Below are positions 19,095 through 27,187 of a stretch of DNA of 64,000 bases, in pieces. The stretch covers positions 124,001-188,000 of the forward strand of contig JACRMN010000002.1 in NCBI GenBank assembly GCA_016214955.1. The letters run 5' to 3'. Below the pieces are notes generated by a model. That model ran no database searches, was not told the DNA's origin, and was given only the letters and a program-made list of their open reading frames with translations. Both the position numbers and the translations under genes were made by a program. This DNA is from Deltaproteobacteria bacterium. GTDB lineage: Bacteria > Myxococcota > Myxococcia > Myxococcales > Anaeromyxobacteraceae. The stretch's first letter is position 1. Every line of letters begins with the position of its first letter.

Positions 19095-22000
19095 ACCGCG
19101 CCCTCCTCTCCCGGCTTGCCCTCCTCGTGGCCGTGGCCCCCATGGCGGTGGCCCAGGCCCAGACCCCCCCCGGCGGCTACGTCGTCGGGCCCGATGGCTA
19201 CCCCGTCGTCGACTACGTCGGCGTGGCCAACTGGGCCAACAGCCCGCAGCCCCGCACCGTCACCACCGACGTCATCACGCCGACCACCGTCGGCAACGCC
19301 CTGAACGATCGGGCCTACGCCAGCGACTTCCCGGTCGCGGTCGGCCAGGGCGCGCCGGTCCTCGTCGTCCTGCCGGGGACCCCGCTCCCGGCGGGCACCC
19401 TCCGGAGCTTCCAGACCTGGAACCAGGCGACCGGCGGCGCCAGCCCCTTCCCCTCGGCCGGCAACGTCTTCAACGCCTACGTGCTGCGGCCCACCGGTAC
19501 CGCCAACCAGTACACGGTGGCGTTCGACAGCGGCCAGCTCACCGTTCCCGCGCTCACCACGGCCGGCGTCTCCGAGGTGGCCACCTATCCCGTCCCGGCC
19601 TTCGCCACCCAGCCCGGCGACGTCCTGGCCTTCTACGGGCAGGGCGTGCCGCTCGACACCGTTGCCACCGGGACGGACCTGCTCGTCTACCCGGCTCCGG
19701 TGGCCCCGATCTCCGGGAGCACCATCACCCTGGGCGTCGACCCCGGCTATCCGATCTACCCGCAGGCGCGCAACTACGCCCTTGCCGCCACCGTCGACGT
19801 GGTCACCGGCACCACCACCACGCTCGTGGGCGGCATCCGCAAGTTCGTGGACGGCCTCCCCGGCCTGACCGCCGCCGGCGCCAACGGCCTGGGCCAGTAC
19901 ATCCCGGTGGCCGTCGCCGACACCGCCAGCTACCCCGGCAGCGACTTCTACGAGATCGGCCTCGTCGAGTACCAGGAGCGGATGCACTCCGACCTGCCCC
20001 CGACCCGGCTGCGCGGCTACGTGCAGCTGTCCGCCACCGGCCCGGTCGCCCTCACCAACGTGGACGGCTCCCCCGTCCTCCTGCCCGACGGGACGCAGGC
20101 CCGGTCCCTCGACACCCCGCACTACCTCGGGCCGGCGATCGTCGCCGTGAAGGACCACCCGGTGCGCATCAAGTTCCGCAACCTGCTGCCCACCGGCGCC
20201 GCCGGCAACCTCTTCGTCCCCGTGGACGAGACGGTGATGGGCGCCGGTACCGGTCCCAAGGACGCCAGCGGGGCCGACTGCGACAACACCATCGAGCCCA
20301 ACAACTGCGCCAAGTACCCGCAGAACCGCGCCACGCTGCACCTCCACGGCGGCCACACCCCGTGGATCAGCGACGGCACCCCGCACCAGTGGATCACGCC
20401 GTCGGGCGAGATCACCCCGTTCAAGAAGGGCGTCAGCGTCTTCGACGTGCCCGACATGCCTGCGGAGGGGGACGGCTCGCAGACCTTCTACTGGACCAAC
20501 CAGCAGTCGAGCCGGCTGATGTTCTACCACGACCACGCGTACGGCATCACCCGCCTCAACGTGTACGTGGGCGAGGCCGCTGCCTACGTCATCACCGATC
20601 CGGTGGAGCAGGAGCTGGTCGCCGGCGGGATCCTCCCCACCGAGACCATCCCGCTCGTCATCCAGGACAAGACCTTCGTCGACGCCGACGCCATCCTCGC
20701 GACCGACCCGACCTGGCGCTGGGGCACCGGCGCCCTGGGCGCGGATCCGGACGGCACCGGCCCGTGGAAGGCCGTCCCGCTGCCCAAGACCGGCGACCTC
20801 TGGTACCCGCACGTCTACGTCCCGGCCCAGAACCCGTTCGACCTGTCGGGCGCCAACCCCTTCGGCCGCTGGCACTACGGCCCCTGGTTCTGGCCGCCGA
20901 CGACCGGCATCACCCACGGCCCCGTCCCGAACCCGTACTACGACCCGATCAACGCGCCCTTCCAGCCGCCGGAGATGCCGGGCCTGCCGCATCCGTCCAC
21001 CCCGGGTGAGTCGTTCTTCGACGTCGCCATGGTGAACGGCACCGCCTACCCGACCATCACCGTCGATCCCAAGGCCGTCCGCTTCCGGATCCTCAACGCC
21101 GCCAACGACCGGTTCTGGAACCTCCAGCTCTACGTCGCCGCCGACAAGAACTCGCCCACCACCGCCGGCACCACCGGCGCCGTGCTGTGCGACACGCCGG
21201 CCAGCGTCCCCGCCAACTGCACCGAGGTGAAGATGGTGGACGCCGCTGCCACCGCCTTCAACACCGCCGCCAACCCGACCTGGCCGGTGGACGGCCGCGC
21301 CGGCGGCGTGCCCGACCCCGCCACCAAGGGCCCGTCGTTCATCCAGTTCGCCACCGAGGGCGGCTTCCTGCCCGCTCCCGTGGTGGTCGAGAACCAGCCC
21401 GTGGTGTGGAACGCCAACCCCACCACCTTCAACTTCGGCAACATCTCGGCCCACGCGCTGCTCGTGGCTCCGGCCGAGCGCGCCGACGTGGTGGTGGACT
21501 TCTCGGCTTACGCAGGCAAGACCCTCATCCTCTACAACGACGCCCCGGCCGCCTTCCCGGCGCTGGATCCGCGCTACGACTACTACACCGGCGCGCCCGA
21601 CATGAGCGCCGCCACCGGTGACGGCACCGGCGGCGCCGCCGGCGTCACCCCCGGCTACGGCCCCAACACCCGGACCATCATGCAGATCGTCGTCCGTCCG
21701 GGCACCCCGGCGCCGTACAACCTCACCGCCCTCGAGGACGCGTTCCGCACCGTCCCGGCCACCGCCACCACCCCCGAGGTCCCGGGCGTCTTCAAGCGCG
21801 CCCAGGATCCCGTCATCGTGGCGCAGGGCGACATCGCCGGCCGCGGCGCGGGCATGTCCGCCTACGACACCGCCTACGGCGCGCGCTTCCCCTTCGCCTT
21901 CCCGTACTGGGGCATCTCGCGCATCGGTGACACCTCGATCGCCTTCCAGGGCATCGACGGCACCTACAACCCGCCGCTGGGCACCGGCCTGCCGCTCGTG

Positions 22001-23566
22001 AACGGCCAGCTCCAGGGCGCCAAGGCGATGGAGCCCAAGGCCATCCAGGACGAGATGGGCGAGGTCTTCGATCCCGACTACGGCCGCATGAGCAGCCGCC
22101 TCGGTCTGGAGCTGCGCAACACCAACGCGCAGAACCAGAACTTCGTGACCCAGACCTACACCGACGCCCCGACCGAGATCATCCGGGCGGTGCCCCTCGT
22201 CAACCCGGCCACCGACGCCAACGACGCCCAGATCTGGAAGATCACCCACAACGGCGTCGACACCCACCCCATCCACTTCCACCTCTTCGAGGTCCAGCTC
22301 ATCAACCGCGTGGGCTGGGACGGGGCCATCCGCCTGCCCGACGCCAACGAGCTCGGCTGGAAGGACACCATCCGCATCAGCCCGCTCGAGGACACCATCG
22401 TCGCCCTGCGCTTCGTGGGCCCGAAGACTCCCTTCGGCATCCCCGACAGCAACCGGCCCATGAGCCCGGCCACTCCGCTCGGCTCGCCGATGGGGCTCAC
22501 CAACATCGACCCGTTCACCGGCCAGCCCCTGAATCCGCCGCCCGTGAACGCCATGGTCAACTTCTCGTGGGAGTACGTGTGGCACTGCCACATCCTCAGC
22601 CACGAGGAGATGGACATGATGCGGGCCGTCACCGTGCTCGCCGACCGGATCCTGCCCGCGGCCCCCGTGCTCGCGGCCGCCGGCACCGGCCCCGTGGCCC
22701 TCACCTGGACCGACGCCACCCCGGCCGCCGATCCGGCGACCGCTGGCAACCCCGCCAACGAGGTCGGCTTCCGCGTCGAGCGGGCCGACGGCCTGGGCGG
22801 CGCCTTCGCCGTCATCGGCCAGGCTCTCGCCAACGCCACCGGCTTCACCGACCCGACCGCCGTCTCCACCGGCTACTACCAGTACCGCGTGGCGGCCTAC
22901 AACGCGCTGGGTGACTCGTTCTCCAACGTGGTCGCCGTGGGCACCCCGCCCCCGGTGCCGGCGATTCCCACCAACCTGAGCGCCCGGATCGTCAGCGCCA
23001 CCCGGATCGACCTCACCTGGACCGACGCCTCGACCGACGAGACCCAGTTCCTGGTCTACCGGTCCACCAACGGCGGTCCGTTCGTGCAGATCGGCTCGCT
23101 GGCCCGCACCGCGGCGCAGTCGGCCGCGACCGGTGTCGTGGTGAGCTTCCGGAACAACGGCAACACGCCCGGGTTCACCCCGGCGGTCGGCAACACCTAC
23201 GCCTACTACGTGACCGCCGCCAACGGGATCGGGTCCTCGAACCCCACGGCGACCGTGACCGTCAACTTCCGGATCCCCGCCGCTCCGTCCGCGGTGACCG
23301 GTCTCGCCGTGCGCATCCCGGGCAACAACACCCAGGATGCGGTGACCCTCACCTGGACCGACAACGCCGACAACGAGACCTCGTTCCAGGTCCAGCGGTC
23401 CACCTCGGCGAACTTCACCAACCCGACCACGTACAACCTCGGCGCCAACGTCACCCAGTTCCTCCAGAACGTGAGCCGCAACAACGACTACTCGTACCGG
23501 GTCCGCGCCCGCAACGCGCTCGGCAACTCGGCCTGGGCGGTCTCGAACCGGGTGGACACGCCGTAG
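19091..23566 (+). CDS. Giant secreted multicopper oxidase with C-terminal fibronectin type III-like repeats
   Basis: A 1491-residue exported oxidase starting at GTG 19091. The signal peptide ends near AVAQAQ (about residue 24). Four copper motifs are visible: LHLHGGHTPW (near 416), FYHDHAYGI (near 478), THPIHFHLFE (near 1057) and WHCHILSHEEMDMM (near 1163), which together supply type 1, 2 and 3 ligands. After these come three beta-sandwich repeats (about 1187-1288, 1290-1393, 1397-1491) with the FN3 pattern VALTWTDAT...GFRVERADG...YYQYRVAAYNALGDS. The large spacer between copper pairs resembles OmpB/MofA-type oxidases linked to Mn(II) or Fe(II) oxidation or extracellular metal reduction in metal-active bacteria. 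The substrate is not proven by sequence. A strong terminator follows. Confidence 0.9.
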   Translation: MNRALLSRLALLVAVAPMAVAQAQTPPGGYVVGPDGYPVVDYVGVANWANSPQPRTVTTDVITPTTVGNALNDRAYASDFPVAVGQGAPVLVVLPGTPLPAGTLRSFQTWNQATGGASPFPSAGNVFNAYVLRPTGTANQYTVAFDSGQLTVPALTTAGVSEVATYPVPAFATQPGDVLAFYGQGVPLDTVATGTDLLVYPAPVAPISGSTITLGVDPGYPIYPQARNYALAATVDVVTGTTTTLVGGIRKFVDGLPGLTAAGANGLGQYIPVAVADTASYPGSDFYEIGLVEYQERMHSDLPPTRLRGYVQLSATGPVALTNVDGSPVLLPDGTQARSLDTPHYLGPAIVAVKDHPVRIKFRNLLPTGAAGNLFVPVDETVMGAGTGPKDASGADCDNTIEPNNCAKYPQNRATLHLHGGHTPWISDGTPHQWITPSGEITPFKKGVSVFDVPDMPAEGDGSQTFYWTNQQSSRLMFYHDHAYGITRLNVYVGEAAAYVITDPVEQELVAGGILPTETIPLVIQDKTFVDADAILATDPTWRWGTGALGADPDGTGPWKAVPLPKTGDLWYPHVYVPAQNPFDLSGANPFGRWHYGPWFWPPTTGITHGPVPNPYYDPINAPFQPPEMPGLPHPSTPGESFFDVAMVNGTAYPTITVDPKAVRFRILNAANDRFWNLQLYVAADKNSPTTAGTTGAVLCDTPASVPANCTEVKMVDAAATAFNTAANPTWPVDGRAGGVPDPATKGPSFIQFATEGGFLPAPVVVENQPVVWNANPTTFNFGNISAHALLVAPAERADVVVDFSAYAGKTLILYNDAPAAFPALDPRYDYYTGAPDMSAATGDGTGGAAGVTPGYGPNTRTIMQIVVRPGTPAPYNLTALEDAFRTVPATATTPEVPGVFKRAQDPVIVAQGDIAGRGAGMSAYDTAYGARFPFAFPYWGISRIGDTSIAFQGIDGTYNPPLGTGLPLVNGQLQGAKAMEPKAIQDEMGEVFDPDYGRMSSRLGLELRNTNAQNQNFVTQTYTDAPTEIIRAVPLVNPATDANDAQIWKITHNGVDTHPIHFHLFEVQLINRVGWDGAIRLPDANELGWKDTIRISPLEDTIVALRFVGPKTPFGIPDSNRPMSPATPLGSPMGLTNIDPFTGQPLNPPPVNAMVNFSWEYVWHCHILSHEEMDMMRAVTVLADRILPAAPVLAAAGTGPVALTWTDATPAADPATAGNPANEVGFRVERADGLGGAFAVIGQALANATGFTDPTAVSTGYYQYRVAAYNALGDSFSNVVAVGTPPPVPAIPTNLSARIVSATRIDLTWTDASTDETQFLVYRSTNGGPFVQIGSLARTAAQSAATGVVVSFRNNGNTPGFTPAVGNTYAYYVTAANGIGSSNPTATVTVNFRIPAAPSAVTGLAVRIPGNNTQDAVTLTWTDNADNETSFQVQRSTSANFTNPTTYNLGANVTQFLQNVSRNNDYSYRVRARNALGNSAWAVSNRVDTP

Positions 23567-23629
23567 CGAAGTGACGCGCGCGCCGGAGGGCTCCGTCCCC
23601 CCGTCGCCCGCGGCAGATCGCAGTGCCCC

Positions 23630-23666
23630 GCCGCGGGGAGGCCATGCCTCCCCGCGGCTTCTTTTC
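23630..23666 (+). terminator. Intrinsic terminator after the multicopper oxidase
   Basis: A perfect 13-bp stem (GCCGCGGGGAGGC / GCCTCCCCGCGGC) with a CAT loop is followed by TTCTTTTC. It is the clearest rho-independent terminator in the window and ends the peptide/oxidase operon. Confidence 0.9.
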
Positions 23667-23752
23667 ACGGCTCGCATCACCGCCGCACCCCGCCGGGCCG
23701 TGCCCTATACTCGCCGGCAGCGGCCTTGGGCCCGCGCAAGGGAGCAGGGAGC

Positions 23753-24385
23753 ATGAGCAGGAAGGTCGCCGTCCTCGGCGCCGCCATCGGTGTCCTCCTC
23801 CTCGCCAGCCTGGTGCTGATCTGGCGCGTGACCGCGCCGGCGGGCGAGGCACCCGCCGCCTTCGCCGGGCCCCAGGCCGGTCCGGCCCGACCGGTCCCGG
23901 GGAGCGCCGCGGCGGCGCCCGTGCCGGCGAGCCCCGGCGGCACGCCCTCCGCGCCGCCGCCGGGAGCGGTGGCGCCGCCCACCATCCCCCTCGAGACGGT
24001 GCCGGCCCCGGTGCCGACGCCGCCACCGGCCTGGCTGGAGGGCTCCACCGCCACCCTCGGCCAGGCGATGGATCCCACGCCGCTCGGCTCCCTGAAGCCC
24101 TTCGTGGCTTCGGGGATCGGCGCGCTGCAGCGGCGCGTGGCCGAGTGCGCCCACGAGGCGCCGGCCGGCGCGCCGGTGGGGACCGGCAGGCGCCGGACCA
24201 CCCTCACGCTCCACATCGAGAGCCTCGACAACTACCTGCGCATCGTGGACGCCACGCCCGGCGACCTGGAGAGCTCGACCGACTGGCGGGTGCAGTGCGC
24301 CCAGCGGAAGCTGCGGGAGCAGCTCATCCCCGCGCCCTCGAAGAAGGGGCAGTTCTTCGAGGTGCCCTTCGTGCTCAACCTGTGA
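23753..24385 (+). CDS. Membrane-anchored protein with Pro/Ala linker and AgmX/TonB-like C-terminal domain
   Basis: A 210-residue protein from the ATG at 23753 (GGGAGCAGGGAGC upstream). A single membrane anchor covers residues about 5-24 (VAVLGAAIGVLLLASLVLIW). A long Ala/Pro linker spans about 27-95. The C-terminal domain (about 115-210) has one Cys before and one inside an amphipathic block (LHIESLDNYLRIVDATPGDL, then CAQRKLREQLIPAP and FEVPFVLNL), reminiscent of the AgmX/PglI or TonB C-terminal fold common in myxobacteria. It probably spans the periplasm from the inner membrane. The function is unknown; the similarity is weak. Confidence 0.6.
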   Translation: MSRKVAVLGAAIGVLLLASLVLIWRVTAPAGEAPAAFAGPQAGPARPVPGSAAAAPVPASPGGTPSAPPPGAVAPPTIPLETVPAPVPTPPPAWLEGSTATLGQAMDPTPLGSLKPFVASGIGALQRRVAECAHEAPAGAPVGTGRRRTTLTLHIESLDNYLRIVDATPGDLESSTDWRVQCAQRKLREQLIPAPSKKGQFFEVPFVLNL

Positions 24386-24388
24386 CCG

Positions 24389-24414
24389 GAGGCGCGCCCG
24401 GCGCCCGGCGCCTC
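24389..24414. terminator. GC-rich hairpin between convergent genes
   Basis: GAGGCGC and GCGCCTC form a 7-bp stem around a 12-base loop, starting at the end of the anchored protein gene and touching the stop codon of the convergent gene at 24413. It has no T-run, so the role as bidirectional terminator is tentative. Confidence 0.35.
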
Positions 24415-24868
24415 AGACCGTCCGCGGCCGCAGCGCCAGGCCGCTGAACACCACCAGCCGCACCAGCCGCAGCGGCGCGCCTGCCTCGCCGTGCGCCGCG
24501 ATGAGCGAGGCGTCGCGGGCCGCCTGGGCCGCGTCGTCGAGCCAGGCCTCCACCGCCTTGGAGGCGCCCAGCGACTCGCAGGCCGCCCGCAGCACCTGCC
24601 GGGCCACCTCCCACTCCTCGCGCAGCGCGCCGTCGGCCCCCTCGGGCGGGAGCCGGAGCGCGCCGGCAAGGGCGTCGGCCACCTCGGCCGGCCGGGCGCT
24701 GCGGCTGAGCAGGGGGCCCAGGGCGTCGAAGAAGGAGGCCAGCGCGCCGTCGGCGAGGCCGGGCAGCATCTCCGGCTGGATGCTGTGGCGCGCCAGCCGC
24801 CAGATGCGCAGCATCTCGCCCGCCTGTACGGACAGGACCTCGGCCATCTCTCTGGGTCCGAGACTCAA
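24413..24868 (-). CDS. Hypothetical helical protein, coupled to an upstream hydrolase
   Basis: I do not recognise this 151-residue, largely helical soluble protein. Two starts are possible: TTG at 24868, which overlaps the hydrolase stop (TTGA) and has GGAGGG 7 bases upstream, or ATG at 24847 (144 residues, MAEVLSVQAGEMLRIWRLAR). The TTG is preferred for its ribosome site; the same overlap style is used by livF. No signal peptide, metal motif or membrane segment is seen. The tight coupling suggests it works with, or regulates, the small alpha/beta hydrolase. Confidence 0.6.
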   Translation of the reverse strand: MSLGPREMAEVLSVQAGEMLRIWRLARHSIQPEMLPGLADGALASFFDALGPLLSRSARPAEVADALAGALRLPPEGADGALREEWEVARQVLRAACESLGASKAVEAWLDDAAQAARDASLIAAHGEAGAPLRLVRLVVFSGLALRPRTV

Positions 24869-25377
24869 GCGGCGCCCTCCAGCAGCCAGACGAAGGCCGC
24901 CTGGGCCTCTCGCTCGAGGGTTCCGAGATCCTCGGTGAAGAGATGTGACGCGCCCGGCACCCGAACGAGCCGCCTCGGGAACGTGGGGGACCCGAGCAGG
25001 GTCTCCACCTCGTCGGGGCCCATGAACTGGTCCCCGTCGGCCTGGACGCAGGCCAGGGGCTTGGGGCACCCGCGGGGCTCCCCGGTGTCGAAGTCGCGGT
25101 GGGCCAGGCCGGCGAGGAGCAGCCCCGCCACCTCCGCGGCCGGGCACCCGGCCTCGAGCGCCATCCAGGCGCCGAAGGAGAAGCCGGCGAGGAAGATCGG
25201 CCGTCCGGCGGCGCGGGGGAGGACCCAGCCGAGCGCCGCGCGCACGTCGTCTCGCTCGCCCCGCCCGGCGTCGTGGCGCCCCTCGGAGCTGCCCACGCCC
25301 CGGAACTGGAAGCGGAGCGTGGAGGCGCCCGCCGAGCGGGCGGCCCGCGCGATGCGGTGCACCGCGTGCGTGTGCAT
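24865..25377 (-). CDS. Small alpha/beta hydrolase (COG2945-like), N-terminus uncertain
   Basis: From the first canonical ATG (25377) there are 170 residues with LRFQFRGVGSSEGRHDAG (near 22-39), the nucleophile elbow FLAGFSFGAWMALE (Ser near 68), an acid region in VQADGDQFMGP and the histidine in PGASHLFTED. The same frame is open upstream to a stop at 25516-25518 and encodes the conserved first strand (VVCHPHPLFGGTM) that belongs to this family. That extension has no ATG, GTG or TTG, only ATC and CTG. So the true start is either non-canonical or lost to an N-terminal frameshift. Cytoplasmic hydrolases of this family are usually 200-220 residues; the substrate is unknown. Confidence 0.7.
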   Translation of the reverse strand: MHTHAVHRIARAARSAGASTLRFQFRGVGSSEGRHDAGRGERDDVRAALGWVLPRAAGRPIFLAGFSFGAWMALEAGCPAAEVAGLLLAGLAHRDFDTGEPRGCPKPLACVQADGDQFMGPDEVETLLGSPTFPRRLVRVPGASHLFTEDLGTLEREAQAAFVWLLEGAA

Positions 25378-25727
25378 GGTGCCGCCGAAGAGCGGATGCG
25401 GGTGGCAGACGACGGCGGCGGCGCGGGCGCCCGGGGCCTCCTCCCAGAGCGCCTCCAGCCTCCCCGCAGGGCCTGCCAGCTCGACGTGCAGGATGCGCTC
25501 CCTGGCTCTCGCCGATCAGGCGGCCGCGAGGCGGCGCGGCGAGCGCCCGCCTCCCGGGGTGCAGCGCGTGGGCGTCGCATGGGCTCGAGCCGCCTCGGAC
25601 ATCGCGCGGAGCTTATCGCAGATCGCGGCCGGCGTGAGGCCGGTACGGCGCCCGCGGAGACGCACCACCCGCCCCGCCCGAGGCCCGGCGAGGCCTGCCC
25701 CGGGACCGGTGCTATGGTCGTCCCGGC

Positions 25728-27008
25728 ATGGACGAGACCACCCTCTGGCTCCTGTCGGGTGCCGTGGCGCTGCTGCTCCTGCGTGCCGCCTCGGCGTCCC
25801 TGGAGGCGGCCCTGGTGGCGGTCGGCCTGCCCCGCGCCCAGAAGCTGGCGGGAGAGCACGGGGCCGGCCGGCGGGCCCGTGCGCTCGCGGCCCTGCTCCA
25901 GTCCCGCGAGGACACCGAGGCGGCCCGCCGCACGCTCGACTCGGTCTCGGCGATGGGCGCGGCGGTGCTCTCGGCGCTGGCCGCCTGGCGGGCCCTGCCC
26001 GGCTGGGCCGGCGGTGTGGCCGCGGGGCTGGCGGTGGTGGTGGCGGCCCTCGTCTCGCTGGCGATGTCGGCGGGGGCGCGCGGCCTGGGCGCGCGCCAGG
26101 CCGAGCCCGTCGCCCTGGGCCTGGCCCTGCCGGCCCGGGGGCTGGCGGTGGCGCTGGCCCCGGCCGGCCGGCTGGCGGGAGCGCTCTCGCGGCTGCTGGG
26201 CCTGGGGCCGGGCCGCTTCTCGCTGCCCCAGCCCCCGCTCGACGAGATGGAGCGGGCGCTGGCCGAGTACGCGCAGGCGCAGGGCGGCAGCGGCGGCCAG
26301 TCCACCAGCGAGCTCATCCACCGGGTCTTCGAGTTCCGCGAGACGGTGGCCCGCGACGTGATGGTGCCGCGCACCGAGGTGGTGGCGGTGGACGTGGAGA
26401 CGCCGGTGCCGGAGCTGCTCCTCCTGCTGTCCGAGCAGGGTCACTCGCGCCTGCCGGTCTACGCCGGCAGCCTGGACCACGTGGTGGGCACCCTGCACGT
26501 GCGCGACCTCGTCCCGCTGCTGCAGCACCCCGAGCTCATCGTGCTCCGCGACCTGCTGCGGCCGGCCACCTTCGTGCCCTGGACCAAGCCGGTGGAGCAG
26601 CTCCTGCGCGAGATGCAGCGCCGGCGCCTCCACATGGCCATGGTGGTGGACGAGTACGGCGGCGTGATGGGGCTCTGCACGCTGGAGGACGTGCTGGAGG
26701 TCATCGTCGGCGACATCGGCGACGAGTTCGAGGAAGGGGACCGCGGCGAGGTGGAGCCGCTCTCCGACGGCACCTTCACCGCGCGTGGCAGCGCCTCGCT
26801 CGCCGAGTTCAACCGGGTGACGGGGGCCGGCGTGCCCGAGGGGCGAGGAAGCGAGACGGTGGGCGGCTTCGTCACCGGCCTGGCCGGGGCCATCCCCTCG
26901 GCCGGCGACCGGCTCTTCTGGCGCGGCTGGGTGTTCACCGTCAGCGAAGCGACGCCGCGCCGCGTCGGCCGGGTGCGGGCCGCCCGGGTGAAGCGCCAGG
27001 TGTCCTAG
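25728..27008 (+). CDS. CNNM/CorC-type membrane protein with paired CBS domains (HlyC/CorC family)
   Basis: A 426-residue inner membrane protein. Residues 1-160 hold the CNNM-like membrane domain, with hydrophobic segments near 7-25, 80-110 and 120-145. The CBS pair covers about 205-325 (motifs [40 protein letters not shown] and [29 protein letters not shown]), and the C-terminal CorC_HlyC domain about 340-420. Such proteins take part in Mg2+ or Co2+ efflux and homeostasis; the hemolysin label is historical. It starts at ATG 25728 and stands alone upstream of the pomYZX-like operon. Confidence 0.88.
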   Translation: MDETTLWLLSGAVALLLLRAASASLEAALVAVGLPRAQKLAGEHGAGRRARALAALLQSREDTEAARRTLDSVSAMGAAVLSALAAWRALPGWAGGVAAGLAVVVAALVSLAMSAGARGLGARQAEPVALGLALPARGLAVALAPAGRLAGALSRLLGLGPGRFSLPQPPLDEMERALAEYAQAQGGSGGQSTSELIHRVFEFRETVARDVMVPRTEVVAVDVETPVPELLLLLSEQGHSRLPVYAGSLDHVVGTLHVRDLVPLLQHPELIVLRDLLRPATFVPWTKPVEQLLREMQRRRLHMAMVVDEYGGVMGLCTLEDVLEVIVGDIGDEFEEGDRGEVEPLSDGTFTARGSASLAEFNRVTGAGVPEGRGSETVGGFVTGLAGAIPSAGDRLFWRGWVFTVSEATPRRVGRVRAARVKRQVS

Positions 27009-27058
27009 GGCATCCCGGCAGGGGGCCCGCCGGCCGGGCCCGGGGCGTGGTCCTGCGA

Positions 27059-27087
27059 TTGCATTTCGCGATCCGCTCGCCTATCCT
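27059..27087 (+). promoter_or_regulatory. Sigma70-type promoter for the pomYZX-like operon
   Basis: TTGCAT and TATCCT are separated by exactly 17 bases, placing a start of transcription near 27094 and a leader of about 95 bases before the GTG of the first gene. It is one of the few consensus-like promoters visible in this GC-rich window. Confidence 0.6.
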
Positions 27088-27107
27088 GCGCGATATCGAT
27101 GCAAGAT

Positions 27108-27132
27108 CCTGGGATCACAAGATGATCCCAGG
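27108..27132. promoter_or_regulatory. Perfect 10-bp dyad in the leader of the pomYZX-like operon
   Basis: CCTGGGATCA and TGATCCCAGG form a perfect inverted repeat with a 5-base spacer, 14-38 bases downstream of the predicted transcription start. It could be an operator for a dimeric regulator or a leader hairpin; no T-run follows, so a simple terminator is unlikely. Confidence 0.6.
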
Positions 27133-27187
27133 AGCTGGGCGCGAGGGTCGCGCCGCGTGGGTTGGGGTGGCACTGGGCGGAGGTGGG

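Noticed and set aside
18647-23680. A 1677-codon minus-strand open frame covering the multicopper oxidase
   Set aside because: The composition (Val/Gly/His/Arg repeats) is the expected shadow of a biased plus-strand gene; all copper motifs and the signal peptide lie on the plus strand.
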